NCBI RefSeq assembly: GCF_947496515.1
Contig: NZ_CANMDB010000006.1
Location: forward strand, 186,001 to 250,000
DNA: 64,000 nucleotides
From: an uncultured Roseobacter sp.
Lineage (GTDB): Bacteria > Pseudomonadota > Alphaproteobacteria > Rhodobacterales > Rhodobacteraceae
Reading direction: 5' to 3'
Shown: positions 28,168 to 37,362 of the stretch, piece by piece
Position numbering within the stretch: position 1 is the stretch's first letter
Layout of the letters: every line of letters starts with the position of its first letter
Notes under the pieces: generated by a model
What the model was told of the DNA's origin: nothing
Database searches by the model: none
Seen by the model: the letters and a program-made list of their open reading frames with translations, nothing else
Program-made: the position numbers and the translations under genes

Positions 28168-28998
28168 CTAGCCCAGTTCCATGGTGGCGATGGCGTAAAA
28201 CGGCGGCACGTCGGCCGTTGGCGGGGTGCCCAGTACCATGCGCGCCGTGTCGAAAACCGGCGTGAATCCCTGTCTGATCAGCAGATCGCTCAGGGCAGGG
28301 GAGGTGTCCGGCACATCAACAAAGAGCGTCGAGACATCAAGCCGCTCCTGTGCTGCGTGCAGCAGCGCCATGGCATCTTGGGCGTTGCGCGCGTGCAACG
28401 GGCCGATCTTGGCGCCGATACCGCAGCGGCGCGCGGTGGCGAACCCTGTGATCTCCTCGCCCGACCGCACCAGCAGAGTCACGCGGGTCTGGGCCCGCGT
28501 GAACCACGCGCTGGCGAAACCGGCGCGCGTCATGCCGGTGGCCGCCGCGTCCGCCGCCAGAAGGGCCGGCAGGTCTGCCTGCGCCGCCTCGGTGGTATGG
28601 GCGGAGGCACCGGTCGTCAGCGCCCCTTCGTACCGCACGGTTTTCCCGCAGAGCGCGAAACCCGATTTGGCGTAGTTTTGCTGTTGCGCGGGCACCCCGT
28701 CCAACTCCACGTTGCGGGTGCCTGCATGGGCCAGTCCCGCGCGCCAGACGGCCATGCCATGGCCCTGGCCGCGGTACTCCGGATGGCAGAGATAGAGGCC
28801 CAGAAAGGCATGATCTGCGGTATGATTGACCACCGAGATCGCCGCGACGGGTGCCCCCTCCACCGTCTTAATCAGAAACCCGGGCGGATCAGCGGGCAGA
28901 AACGCGGCGGCGTCTTCATGGCCGGGGTTCCAGCCTTCGGCGGCTGCCCAATCCAGCACGAGCTGCAGATCAGCGGGCGTCATGGTGCGGATGGTCAT
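28168..28998 (-). CDS. GNAT-family N-acetyltransferase with second C-terminal domain
   Basis: A 276-residue protein. Residues about 1-130 are a GNAT domain (TIRTMTPADLQLVLDWAAAEGW, then LGLYLCHPEYRGQGHGMAVW where the RGQGHG loop binds acetyl-CoA). Residues about 145-270 form the extra C-terminal domain found with it in many such proteins (GFATARRCGIGAKIGPLHA). The substrate is not evident. It overlaps the GntR-family regulator by 4 bp and so is probably in the same transcript. Confidence 0.87.
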   Translation of the reverse strand: MTIRTMTPADLQLVLDWAAAEGWNPGHEDAAAFLPADPPGFLIKTVEGAPVAAISVVNHTADHAFLGLYLCHPEYRGQGHGMAVWRAGLAHAGTRNVELDGVPAQQQNYAKSGFALCGKTVRYEGALTTGASAHTTEAAQADLPALLAADAAATGMTRAGFASAWFTRAQTRVTLLVRSGEEITGFATARRCGIGAKIGPLHARNAQDAMALLHAAQERLDVSTLFVDVPDTSPALSDLLIRQGFTPVFDTARMVLGTPPTADVPPFYAIATMELG

Positions 28999-29693
28999 CG
29001 GCTGAGCACTTCCTTGAGCGAGGTCTTCCGGTCGGGGCGGGGGCGCAGATCCAGTGCAGAATGCAGATCGACCAGATGGCTGCGCATCAGTGCCGACGCG
29101 GCGTCCGCTTCGCCCTTGGCCAAGGCAGCGAGCAGCGCGCCATGGGCGTGCTTGTCACAGAGCGCACTTTCCCGCCGCCAGTAGAGTGCAATGATCAGCG
29201 AGGATCTTGCGATCAATGTCTCGATAAAGCGGGCGATGGTGGCTTGCCCGGCAATGCGCGCGATTTCCAGATGAAAGAGCCCGGACAGATGCAGCGCGCG
29301 CCCCGGGTCCGATGCGGCCAGCGCGCTGTGCTCATCCTCGATATGACGGTGAAGAACGGCAATATCGGGCGCCTTGGCGCGCAGAGCCGCGGAATGTGCC
29401 GTGCGCGGCTCCAGCAGTTCACGCGCTTCAAACACCTCGCGGGCCTCGGTGCGGGAGGGCTCAGCCACGAAAGCGCCCTTGTTGCGGTGGATGTCCACGA
29501 GCCCGATGTAGGAGAGTGACTGCAGCGCCGCGCGGACGACGGTGCGCGAGACGCCGTAGATCTCGCCCAGCTCATCCTCGCCCAGTTTTGTCCCCGGAGC
29601 GATGCGATGTTCGTGGATCGCCAGTGACAACGCCTCCGCGATGGGCGAGCTGCTGGTCTGTCCGGAGGGTGGCGCGGTTGGGAGCTTCATCAA
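28995..29693 (-). CDS. GntR-family transcriptional regulator, FadR/FCD subgroup
   Basis: A 232-residue regulator: N-terminal winged helix (about 15-80) with GTKLGEDELGEIYGVSRTVVRAALQSL as the helix-turn-helix, and a C-terminal all-helical FCD ligand-binding domain containing EARELLEPRTAHSAA and the metal-binding-type histidines in HLSGLFHLEIARIAG and MRSHLVDLH. FCD regulators often sense the carboxylate that the adjacent genes take up. It is divergent from the spermidine-type transporter and probably regulates it through sites in the shared 233-bp gap. Confidence 0.92.
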   Translation of the reverse strand: MMKLPTAPPSGQTSSSPIAEALSLAIHEHRIAPGTKLGEDELGEIYGVSRTVVRAALQSLSYIGLVDIHRNKGAFVAEPSRTEAREVFEARELLEPRTAHSAALRAKAPDIAVLHRHIEDEHSALAASDPGRALHLSGLFHLEIARIAGQATIARFIETLIARSSLIIALYWRRESALCDKHAHGALLAALAKGEADAASALMRSHLVDLHSALDLRPRPDRKTSLKEVLSR

Positions 29694-29774
29694 CGATCCT
29701 TGTGGTGGGCACTGGTGTGACAGAGACGCCCGGTGCGCTCAAGTCGTGGCGGGGAGCGCGTCCCGCTTTCAGGA

Positions 29775-29784
29775 TCGTATACAA
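29775..29784. promoter_or_regulatory. Candidate GntR/FCD operator in the divergent promoter region
   Basis: TCGTATACAA fits the T-N-GT-N2-AC-N-A palindrome pattern common to FadR-subgroup operators. It lies between the regulator gene (start 29693) and the transporter ATPase gene (start 29927). TACAAT (29780-29785) within it could serve as a -10 box for the transporter operon, but no good -35 box precedes it. The match is short and could be chance. Confidence 0.35.
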
Positions 29785-29926
29785 TAATGTGTGCAATTGT
29801 GGGCGATAGGTGGCAAGAATGCAAAAAAAAGAGGCATCTGGACAAAGCCTGTGCCGCACGGGTCCCCGGGGGTTTGTGCTGCCGCTGCCGCACCGCTTTG
29901 CTGCCACTCAGACTGATGGGGAACGA

Positions 29927-30913
29927 ATGGATCAAATCCGGAAAGATCTGGAGCTTGTCGCGCTCAGCAAGTGCTACGGTGACGCGGTTGCTGTCGATGC
30001 GATCACGCACCGGTTTGCGCCGGGCAGCTACGCTTGTCTATTGGGGCCGTCGGGGTGTGGTAAATCCTCGACGCTGCGGATGATCGCGGGGCATGAGAGC
30101 GTGACCGAGGGTGCAGTCCTGCTGGGTGGGGCGGATATCTCGCATTTGCCGCCCGCCAAACGCGGCACGGCGATGATGTTCCAGAATTACGCGCTTTTCC
30201 CGCACCTCAGCGTGGCGGAGAATGTCGCGTTCAGCCTGAAGATGAAGGGTGTGGAGCGCGCCGAACGGATGGCCAAGGCGGGCGAGATGTTGGAGCTGGT
30301 GGATCTGTCAGCGCTCAGCGACCGGCTGCCCGATCAACTCTCCGGCGGGCAACAGCAGCGTGTCGCGCTGGCGCGCGCGCTGATCACCCGGCCTCAGGTT
30401 CTGCTGCTGGACGAGCCCTTGTCGGCGCTCGACCCCTTTCTGAGGATCCGCATGCGCGGTGAGCTCAAGCGGCTGCAGCGCGAGCTGGGCATTACCTTTA
30501 TTCATGTCACGCACGGTCAGGACGAAGCCTTGGCGCTCGCCGATGAGATCGTCGTGATGAACGATGCGGTGATCGAACAGGCGGGCACCGCGCGCGATGT
30601 TTTCAACGCGCCGCGTACGGCCTTTGTGGCGCAGTTCATCGGCGGACATAACGTCATCGCCCTGCCGCAAGGGCGCTTTGCGATCCGCGCAGATGCGGTG
30701 CAGGTGACCGCAGAGATGGTTGGCGACTGCGAAGGTCAGATCACGGGCGTCGAATACCAGGGCACCCATGTTGCCGTCGCCACCCGTATCACGGGTGATC
30801 AGGAGTTGAGTGCACTGGTGCCGGAGGCCGCGTTTTTCGCCCAACCGTTCAGCCCCGGCGACCGGGTGGGGTTGGTCTGGGATGCCGCGGACCTGCACGA
30901 ACTCACCGCATAA
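29927..30913 (+). CDS. Spermidine/putrescine-type ABC transporter ATPase (PotA-like)
   Basis: A 328-residue ATPase beginning [19 protein letters not shown]. Walker [11 protein letters not shown]-loop [18 protein letters not shown], signature [15 protein letters not shown] and Walker [13 protein letters not shown] are all present, followed by a C-terminal TOBE-type domain (about 235-328). The frame is open upstream to 29810 but GGGGAA precedes 29927 and homology begins there. Polyamine-family transporters (PotABCD class) import polyamines, but also many other cations and organic acids. Confidence 0.92.
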   Translation: MDQIRKDLELVALSKCYGDAVAVDAITHRFAPGSYACLLGPSGCGKSSTLRMIAGHESVTEGAVLLGGADISHLPPAKRGTAMMFQNYALFPHLSVAENVAFSLKMKGVERAERMAKAGEMLELVDLSALSDRLPDQLSGGQQQRVALARALITRPQVLLLDEPLSALDPFLRIRMRGELKRLQRELGITFIHVTHGQDEALALADEIVVMNDAVIEQAGTARDVFNAPRTAFVAQFIGGHNVIALPQGRFAIRADAVQVTAEMVGDCEGQITGVEYQGTHVAVATRITGDQELSALVPEAAFFAQPFSPGDRVGLVWDAADLHELTA

Positions 30914-30957
30914 CAAAAAACAAACCAAGAAAACGACCCGACAAGGAGAGAGACCAA

Positions 30958-32217
30958 ATGACCAAGCTATCCAGAAGAAACGTATTGAAGGGTGGTGCCG
31001 CCTTTGCCGCTGGCAGCACATTGGGCGCGCCCATGATCTGGGCCCAGAACATCAAGGATGTGACCCTGCGCCAGTTCGGCACCGGTGTGTCCAACCTCAA
31101 TGAGGTGGCGCAGAAGGTGAAGGAAGATCTGGGCTTCACGCTTGAGATGACAGCGCTGGATTCCGACAGCGTGACACAGCGTGCGGCCACTCAGCCCAAC
31201 AGCTTTGATATCGCCGACATCGAGTACTGGATCTGCAAAAAGGTCTGGCCCACGGGCAACCTGCAGGCGATGGATACCAGCAAGATCAAGAACTACGACA
31301 AGATCGTGGGCATTTTCCGGGACGGCAAGCTGACACCCGAGAGCACGATTGCCCAAGGGACCGCACCTCATTCCGTGGGCTTTACCTCCGGCCCCGACGG
31401 CACTGATTTCGTGGACAACGAAAGCGGTTGGATGACGCTGATCCCCACCATCTACAACGCCGACACACTGGGCATCCGTCCGGACCTGATCAACCGGCCC
31501 ATCAGCAACTGGTCGGAGCTTCTCAATCCTGAGTTCAAGGGCAAGGCGTCGATCCTCGACATCTCCTCCATCGGGATCATGGACATGGCGATGGTTGTGG
31601 AATCCATGGGGGAATACACCTATCCCGACAAGGGCAACATGACCCGCGAAGAGATCGACCTGACCATGGCGATCTTTACCGAAGCCAAGCGCAACGGCCA
31701 GTTCCGTGCCTTCTGGAAGAGCTTTGACGAGAGTGTGAACCTCATGGCTTCCGGCGAGGTGGTAATCCAGTCGATGTGGTCGCCAGCGATCACCGCCGTC
31801 AAATCGCGCGGCATCCCGTGTGTCTACCAGCCGCTGGAGGAGGGTTACCGCTCCTGGGGCGGGGGTATCGGCCTGTCCGCGGCACTCACTGGGTTGGAGC
31901 GGGACGCAGCCTATGAGTACATCAACTGGTATCTCGATGGCTGGGTCGGTGGGTTCCTAATGCGGCAGGGGTATTACTCCGCCGTGCCGGAGACCTCCAA
32001 GAACTTCATGTCCGAGAATGAGTGGGGCTACTGGTTCGAGGGCAAGGAAGCCACCGATACGATCACCTCGCCCTTTGGTGATCCGCTGGCCCAAGCGGGC
32101 GACGTACGTGATGGCGGGTCGTTCAACGACCGCATGGGCGCTGTCGCCTGCTGGAATTCGGTGATGGACGAGAACCAGTACATGGTGCGCAAATGGAATG
32201 AGTTCATTGCGGCCTAA
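30958..32217 (+). CDS. Periplasmic solute-binding protein with Tat signal (PotD class)
   Basis: A 419-residue binding protein. The N-terminus SRRNVLKGGAAFAAGSTLGA is a twin-arginine (Tat) signal with the SRRxxLK motif, so it is probably exported folded. The mature part has family 1-type extracellular solute-binding patterns (LIPTIYNADTLGIRPDLI, YINWYLDGWVGGFLMRQGYYSAVPE). AAGGAGAG (30943-30950) precedes the ATG. A strong hairpin lies between this gene and the first permease, a common device to raise binding-protein levels relative to permeases. Confidence 0.9.
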   Translation: MTKLSRRNVLKGGAAFAAGSTLGAPMIWAQNIKDVTLRQFGTGVSNLNEVAQKVKEDLGFTLEMTALDSDSVTQRAATQPNSFDIADIEYWICKKVWPTGNLQAMDTSKIKNYDKIVGIFRDGKLTPESTIAQGTAPHSVGFTSGPDGTDFVDNESGWMTLIPTIYNADTLGIRPDLINRPISNWSELLNPEFKGKASILDISSIGIMDMAMVVESMGEYTYPDKGNMTREEIDLTMAIFTEAKRNGQFRAFWKSFDESVNLMASGEVVIQSMWSPAITAVKSRGIPCVYQPLEEGYRSWGGGIGLSAALTGLERDAAYEYINWYLDGWVGGFLMRQGYYSAVPETSKNFMSENEWGYWFEGKEATDTITSPFGDPLAQAGDVRDGGSFNDRMGAVACWNSVMDENQYMVRKWNEFIAA

Positions 32218-32234
32218 GGCGCGCAGGCTGCCGG

Positions 32235-32257
32235 CTGGGGGGCTGTCTGCCCCCCAG
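32235..32257 (+). terminator. Intercistronic stem-loop after the Tat-exported binding protein
   Basis: CTGGGGGGC (32235-32243) and GCCCCCCAG (32249-32257) form a perfect 9-bp stem with a 5-nt loop, 18 bp after the binding-protein stop. There is no T tract; partial termination or 3'-end stabilisation of the upstream mRNA is more likely than full termination, since the permease genes follow on the same strand. Confidence 0.65.
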
Positions 32258-32303
32258 ACCCCCCGAGAGTTTACGGGCAAGATGAAAGAGCAAGGAGACG
32301 GCG

Positions 32304-33167
32304 TTGCATCGTCTTTTGGGTAGCAGGCATGTTCTGGGCTGGTTGCAGGTAGCGCCGCTGGCGCTGGTATTGGTGGTTTTTCTGGTGCTGCCGATCGTGA
32401 TGATCGTCACGGTCAGTTTCTGGCGGGCGACGGAGTTTTCGATCATCCCGGCCTTCGTTTGGGAGAATTACGAGTTTCTCTTTGGCTCGTCGGTGACCTA
32501 CCGGGTTTTTCTCAATACGTCCAAATATGCGGTGATCACCTGGGCGCTGACGCTGGTGATCGGCTTTACCGTCGCCTATTTTCTGGCGTTCCACGTGCGC
32601 ACGCTGACCTGGCAGGTGGCGCTATTTCTTGTTTGCACGATCCCCTTCTGGACGTCCAATATCATCCGCATGATCAGCTGGATCCCTTTTCTGGGGCGCA
32701 ACGGCATCGCCAATTCGACGCTGATCTCCTGGGGGGTAATCGATGAGCCGGTGGAGTGGCTGCTCTTCAGTGATTTCGCAGTGATCCTCGCCTTTGTGCA
32801 TCTCTACACGCTGTTCATGGTGGTGCCGATTTTCAACACGATGATGCGGATCGATCCGTCGCTGATCGAGGCCGCCCGCGATGCCGGTGCCTCGGGGGTG
32901 CAGATCCTGTGGAATGTGATCATCCCGCTTACAAAACCCGGGATCATGATTGGTACGATCTTTGTGGTCACGCTGGTGATGGGGGACTTCATCACCGTCC
33001 GGTTCATGTCCGGAAGCCAGTCGGCGAACGTGGGCAGGCTGATCTCCAACGACATCGCATTGCTGGCCTACCCGTCGGCGGCCGCGACAGCGGTGGTGCT
33101 GTTGCTGACGGTGCTGATCGTCATCGGTATCCTGCTGCGCTTTGTCGATATCCGGAAAGAGCTCTGA
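32304..33167 (+). CDS. Spermidine/putrescine-type ABC permease (PotB-like)
   Basis: A 287-residue inner-membrane permease with six helices and the coupling motif EAARDAGASGVQILWNVIIPLTKPG. I place the start at TTG 32304 because AAGGAGA lies 6-12 bp upstream and the first hydrophobic helix (LQVAPLALVLVVFLVLPIVM) follows directly. The next permease starts 1 bp after its stop. Confidence 0.9.
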   Translation: MHRLLGSRHVLGWLQVAPLALVLVVFLVLPIVMIVTVSFWRATEFSIIPAFVWENYEFLFGSSVTYRVFLNTSKYAVITWALTLVIGFTVAYFLAFHVRTLTWQVALFLVCTIPFWTSNIIRMISWIPFLGRNGIANSTLISWGVIDEPVEWLLFSDFAVILAFVHLYTLFMVVPIFNTMMRIDPSLIEAARDAGASGVQILWNVIIPLTKPGIMIGTIFVVTLVMGDFITVRFMSGSQSANVGRLISNDIALLAYPSAAATAVVLLLTVLIVIGILLRFVDIRKEL

Positions 33168-33168
33168 G

Positions 33169-34008
33169 ATGTCGCCGCGTCCGCGCTCCTTCTACATCCT
33201 CGCAGCGTTCTTCGGTCTGTTTCTGCTGTTCCTTTACGGACCGACAATCACCATCGCCATCCTTTCCTTTCAGGGGCCGGGTGGCGGGCTGACCTTTCCC
33301 ATGCGCGGCGTGTCGCTCCATTGGTTCCGTGATCTTTTTGAACAGCAGGCGGTCGGCGACATCTGGGGCAGCTTCCGCCGTAGCCTGGCTCTGGGCTTGA
33401 TGGTGATGGTCACTACGGTGGTTGTATCGGTCATGGGCGGGCTCGCCTTCCGGCGACGTTTTCACGGCTCGGGGCTGCTGTTCTACCTGATCATCACCGC
33501 ATTGGTCATCCCGTCCATCCTCGTTTCCCTCGGGGTCGGGCTGATCTTCTCGCAGGCCGGATGGCAGGTGCACTGGGCCACCTCCGGCTTTGGCGCGCAG
33601 CTGACGTGGACGCTGCCCTTTGGTCTGTTGATCATGTTCGCGGTGTTCAACCGCTTTGACAAAAGCTACGAGGAAGCTGCCCGCGATCTGGGCGCCAGCA
33701 ACTGGCAAACGCTGCGCCACGTGGTGCTGCCCATCATCGGGCCATCTCTCATCGGGGTCGCGCTCTTTGGCTTTACGCTCAGCTACGATGAATTCGCCCG
33801 AACCCTGCTGACCGCAGGCAGCTACAACACCCTGCCGCTGGAAATCTTCGGGATGACCACGAATGTCACCACCCCGGTGCTCTATGCCCTGGGAACCCTG
33901 ACGACCGTATTCTCGCTGATGATCATCGCGCTCTTTCTTCTCCTGGCCTGGGTCAGCGCCCGGCGCAAGGCACGCGCGGGCTCGGATGCGGGTGACGGGC
34001 TGCGATGA
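33169..34008 (+). CDS. Spermidine/putrescine-type ABC permease (PotC-like)
   Basis: A 279-residue second permease: six helices and coupling motif EAARDLGASNWQTLRHVVLPIIGPSL. The ATG at 33169 overlaps nothing but immediately follows the upstream stop; a longer frame from 33142 lies within the previous gene. It ends 4 bp inside the racemase gene (ATGA), so transport and the racemase are one unit. Confidence 0.9.
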   Translation: MSPRPRSFYILAAFFGLFLLFLYGPTITIAILSFQGPGGGLTFPMRGVSLHWFRDLFEQQAVGDIWGSFRRSLALGLMVMVTTVVVSVMGGLAFRRRFHGSGLLFYLIITALVIPSILVSLGVGLIFSQAGWQVHWATSGFGAQLTWTLPFGLLIMFAVFNRFDKSYEEAARDLGASNWQTLRHVVLPIIGPSLIGVALFGFTLSYDEFARTLLTAGSYNTLPLEIFGMTTNVTTPVLYALGTLTTVFSLMIIALFLLLAWVSARRKARAGSDAGDGLR

Positions 34009-34649
34009 TTGTCCTGATCAACCCCAACAGCACGGGCTCCATGACCGATGCGATGCTGCGCACCGCACGTGCAGTGGCGCCGGGTGCGGTCATCGAAGGC
34101 TGGACATCACATGCTGGCCCGCCCGCGATCCAGGGCGAGGTGGATGGCGCGCTGGCCGAGGCCCCTCTGCTGGCTCTGGTGGAGCAAGCCGCGGCAGCGG
34201 GTGCCTCGGCGATTATCATCGGCTGTTTCGATGATACGGCCCTGTCGCAGGCGCGGGCGGCCGTTTCCTGTCCCGTGATTGGCATCGGTCAGGCCGCCTA
34301 CCATCTTGCGGCCACGCTGGGGCCGCGGTTCTCGGTTGTGACGACGCTGCAGGTCTCCGTCCCGATCCTGGAACGGAACATTCAAGCCTATGGTCTGGGA
34401 CACGCCCTGTCACGGGTCCGTGCGAGCGATGTGCCCGTGCTGGATCTGGAGCGGGATGCAACAGCGGCAACAGACCGGGTGCTGTCGGAGGTACAGGCCG
34501 CGGCGGCGCAAGACGATGTGCAATCAGTGGTGCTCGGCTGTGCCGGGATGGTCGATATCGCGGGACAGGCTCCGGGAGGCACCCGGGTGCACCTGATCGA
34601 CGGGGTCCGCGCCGCTGCCATGTTCGCAGCTTCGGTCGAGGTCGTCTGA
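34005..34649 (+). CDS. Asp/Glu/hydantoin racemase family protein
   Basis: A 214-residue cytoplasmic protein. The family opening MIVLINPNSTGSMTDAML and the two catalytic cysteines, one in IIIGCFDDTAL (about 72) and one in VVLGCAGMVDI (about 182), are present, the two-cysteine cofactor-independent racemase mechanism. Relatives racemise 5-substituted hydantoins, aspartate/glutamate, or isomerise arylmalonates and allantoin. It ends the transporter operon, so the imported solute is plausibly a hydantoin-like or amino-dicarboxylate compound; this is inference from context. Confidence 0.9.
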   Translation: MIVLINPNSTGSMTDAMLRTARAVAPGAVIEGWTSHAGPPAIQGEVDGALAEAPLLALVEQAAAAGASAIIIGCFDDTALSQARAAVSCPVIGIGQAAYHLAATLGPRFSVVTTLQVSVPILERNIQAYGLGHALSRVRASDVPVLDLERDATAATDRVLSEVQAAAAQDDVQSVVLGCAGMVDIAGQAPGGTRVHLIDGVRAAAMFAASVEVV

Positions 34650-35198
34650 CCGCATCTCGGCGGTATCATCGCAGAGGTCATCTGTACCTACCGCCCACCA
34701 GCTCCTTTCATCTTGCCAAATAAACTCAAGACGCTCCCTCACCACCTGCGGGCCCCCACAGCAGGGCCCCCAACCGTCAATCCGAAATTTGTCGGGCGAC
34801 AGCCCAACCAAGTTCAGTATCCATGCCCCGAAACCCTTCAACGGCGTCCAGCGGTATGCGACACTTGCCCGACATGTTGAGCGGCTGTCGGGCCAAGACC
34901 TGAGCAAGTTCAAAGAAAGCGAGACATCGCACCTGAAAGTCGGTGTGAACGCCGACCGCGGCTCAATGAGACGTCTGGCATCGCTGAAGTTGCGTCAAAG
35001 CAAGGAGGCGGGTCCCGGGCGATACAGGGCAGATCCGGCCCGACCTGATCATCCTTCCAAACGCGGCGTCGGTGCGACCAGCCAGCTGCGTTGTCCTTCG
35101 TGCATCGACCTCGCAAGACCGGGCGGCAAGACGTGACCGGACACCTTAAGGGGATCGGATTTTACGCCAGTAACACGAGCGGCATAAGCCCCGGCGGG
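34650..35198. other. Intergenic region without recognisable gene
   Basis: These 549 bp hold no supported gene. Frames of 110-130 codons on both strands lack family resemblance, and GC-skewed codon patterns do not favour any. GGGCCC occurs at 34750-34755 and 34764-34769 and can pair as a short hairpin. It may be decayed sequence between the racemase operon and the convergent BLUF gene. Confidence 0.5.
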
Positions 35199-35657
35199 TC
35201 AGGCCGCCCGCATGGCGATTTCGTTCTTGAGTGTGAGGGCGTACAGTGCCTCGAAGATCTCCACCCCGGTCAGATTGCTGATGTCGAAATGGGTCGCCGA
35301 CCCGATCCGGTCAAATAGCTGCGCGTGCATCTGGTCTGCGCCGACAAAGCCCATGGACCAGTTGGTAAAGGCCCGCTCCTGAACGCGGCCAAGCTCCAGA
35401 ATGGTCACATCGTCGTGTCGGTCGTCCATCTGGATCCGGTCAAATGTCTCTTCCACCGCATCGATCGGACCTTCCAGTACCTGACCGAACACACCGGCGT
35501 TGAAGATCAACGCGCCGGTGACGCCGACCTTGGCATTGTTCCGTTGGGATGCTTCAAGGATCGCGTCGATTTCCCAAGCCATCTCAGCATCGCTGTGGTC
35601 ACCGTCAAAGCGGCTGAAATACACGACCCGCAACAGCTCCTGATCACTGTCTGTCAT
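35199..35657 (-). CDS. BLUF-domain blue-light sensor protein
   Basis: BLUF domains bind FAD and sense blue light through a Tyr-Gln hydrogen-bond switch. In this 152-residue protein the key residues are Tyr13 (VVYFSR), Asn41 (QRNNAKVGVTGAL), Gln59 (FGQVLEG), Trp100 and Met102 (TNWSMGF); the Gln-to-Trp spacing of 41 matches AppA. About 45 C-terminal residues cap the domain; no output domain is attached. It overlaps by 14 bp the PAS-GGDEF-EAL gene upstream, so the partner is probably that protein. The start at 35657 has AGAAAGAAG upstream. Confidence 0.92.
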   Translation of the reverse strand: MTDSDQELLRVVYFSRFDGDHSDAEMAWEIDAILEASQRNNAKVGVTGALIFNAGVFGQVLEGPIDAVEETFDRIQMDDRHDDVTILELGRVQERAFTNWSMGFVGADQMHAQLFDRIGSATHFDISNLTGVEIFEALYALTLKNEIAMRAA

Positions 35658-37362
35658 CTTCTTTCTCTCCTTCTTGTGGAGGTGTGGTGAAGGCAGCATC
35701 ACCGCCCGTGGTTTTCAGAAAGTCATCAACGGCATCAGCACTGATCGGCTTGCTCAGGAAATATCCCTGTACAGAAGAGCAGCCCTGATCCCGGATCTTG
35801 GAAAGTTGTTCTCTGGTTTCGACACCTTCGGCCAGCACGTTCATGCCAAAGGCGACGCCCAGTTGTGCCACCGCACCGATGATATGGCTGGCCTGCTGGT
35901 CGGCCAAGGGTTCGCGCACAAAGGACTGGTCGATCTTGACCTTGTCGAAGGGATACTGGCGCAGGTAATTCAATGAAGAGTAGCCGATACCAAAGTCGTC
36001 CAGCGAAATCTTGACCCCTTGTGCACGCAACTCCTCTATGCGGGCGCGCACGAGGTCGACGTTGTTGAGCAATGCGGTTTCGGTGATTTCCAGTTCCAGA
36101 CGACTGGGGTCGAGGTTGGTGCTCTGCAGGACCAACTGCACCGTGTTGATGAAGCTTTCGTGCTCGAACTGAACAGGCGAGACATTCACGGCAACCGACA
36201 GGTTGGCGGGCCAGTCACAGGCAGTTTCGCATGCCTTGCGCAGCACCCAGGCGCCCAAGGGCACGATGCTGCCCGTTTGTTCTGCAATATGAATGAACTT
36301 GTCTGGCGTGATCAGGCCTCGCTCGGGGTGATGCCAGCGGATTAGCGCTTCGAACCCTGTAATCTTGGTGCTGTCGAGCAGCATCTGCGGTTGAAAGAGC
36401 AACTCAAACTGTTCCAGCAAAACTGCCTTTTTCAGGTCATTTTCGATCTGCTGCTGATCAAGCAACCTCTCCTGCATATGGCTTTGGAACCATTGAAACC
36501 CGCCACGACCTGCATTCTTGCTTTCGTAAAGTGCAATGTCGGCTTGCTGCAACACCGTGTCCAGGCACGGCGCCTCCGGGGATAACCGTGCAAGTCCAAT
36601 GCTGATGCCGATGGTCAGCTGTTTGCCATCCACCAGAAACGGGCGCGCAATCAGCTTTGCGATCCGTCGGGCCACATCCTCGGAGGCGGCATCATCGCGC
36701 CCTGTCAGCAGGATCACGAATTCGTCGCCACCCACACGGGCAATGATGTCCTCCTGCCGCAGCGAACTGCGCAACCGGTCTGCCGTCTTACGCAACAGAC
36801 CGTCGCCTGTAGCGTGGCTGAAGGTATCGTTGATCGGTTTGAACCGGTCCAGATCTAGGTAGAGCGCGACCACGTCGGGACATCCTGCGCGCGGCTGGCG
36901 GCTGAGCCTTTCAAAGCAGTGGCGCAGATAGACGCGGTTGCCGAGGCCGGTCAGATCGTCCGTCATCCCGGGATCAGACAGGGCCGAAGGTTGCGCCGAC
37001 GCAGGTGATAGCGTCCCGATCCAGCCACCGGTCGGATTTCTCGTCCAGGTGATGGCCCAGGGTCGGCCAGCGGCATCTGTGAATGAGGCGGACTGCGCTG
37101 TATCCGCGTCAGCGATGATCGGCGCATCGGGGAAAAGATCTGAAAATGTCTGACCGCAAAAGCTGCCGGGCTGAGCGGTCGCGAGGCCCGTCAAGCTGAG
37201 GAATTGGGTGTTGATGAAGATGATGGAGTGGTCTGCCTCGACGGCGATCAGGCCGACATTGATGTCAAGAAGACCTTGAAGAACATTGGACGCGGTTGCG
37301 GGGGACGGGAGCGACGTCGCGATCTCTATGGTATCCGAATTGTGTTTTCTTTTCTGACCCAT
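35644..37362 (-). CDS. PAS-GGDEF-EAL cyclic di-GMP turnover protein
   Basis: A 572-residue soluble protein. Residues about 25-120 resemble a PAS sensor domain; 133-295 are GGDEF and 310-555 EAL. The diguanylate cyclase site VGGDEF (211-215) is intact with an RQED inhibitory site five residues before it. The phosphodiesterase site is also complete: EAL (338-340), Asn in NVSPVQ, Glu in LEITET, DDFGIGYSS, Lys in KVKID and AEGVE. Both activities are therefore possible, with one usually dominant. No membrane segment. The BLUF gene overlaps its 3' end. Confidence 0.94.
   Translation of the reverse strand: MGQKRKHNSDTIEIATSLPSPATASNVLQGLLDINVGLIAVEADHSIIFINTQFLSLTGLATAQPGSFCGQTFSDLFPDAPIIADADTAQSASFTDAAGRPWAITWTRNPTGGWIGTLSPASAQPSALSDPGMTDDLTGLGNRVYLRHCFERLSRQPRAGCPDVVALYLDLDRFKPINDTFSHATGDGLLRKTADRLRSSLRQEDIIARVGGDEFVILLTGRDDAASEDVARRIAKLIARPFLVDGKQLTIGISIGLARLSPEAPCLDTVLQQADIALYESKNAGRGGFQWFQSHMQERLLDQQQIENDLKKAVLLEQFELLFQPQMLLDSTKITGFEALIRWHHPERGLITPDKFIHIAEQTGSIVPLGAWVLRKACETACDWPANLSVAVNVSPVQFEHESFINTVQLVLQSTNLDPSRLELEITETALLNNVDLVRARIEELRAQGVKISLDDFGIGYSSLNYLRQYPFDKVKIDQSFVREPLADQQASHIIGAVAQLGVAFGMNVLAEGVETREQLSKIRDQGCSSVQGYFLSKPISADAVDDFLKTTGGDAAFTTPPQEGEKEDDRQ

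Noticed and set aside
34789-35136. 115-codon plus-strand and 130-codon minus-strand frames between the racemase and BLUF genes
   Set aside because: They overlap each other, lack ribosome-binding sites and resemble nothing I know; possibly decayed sequence.
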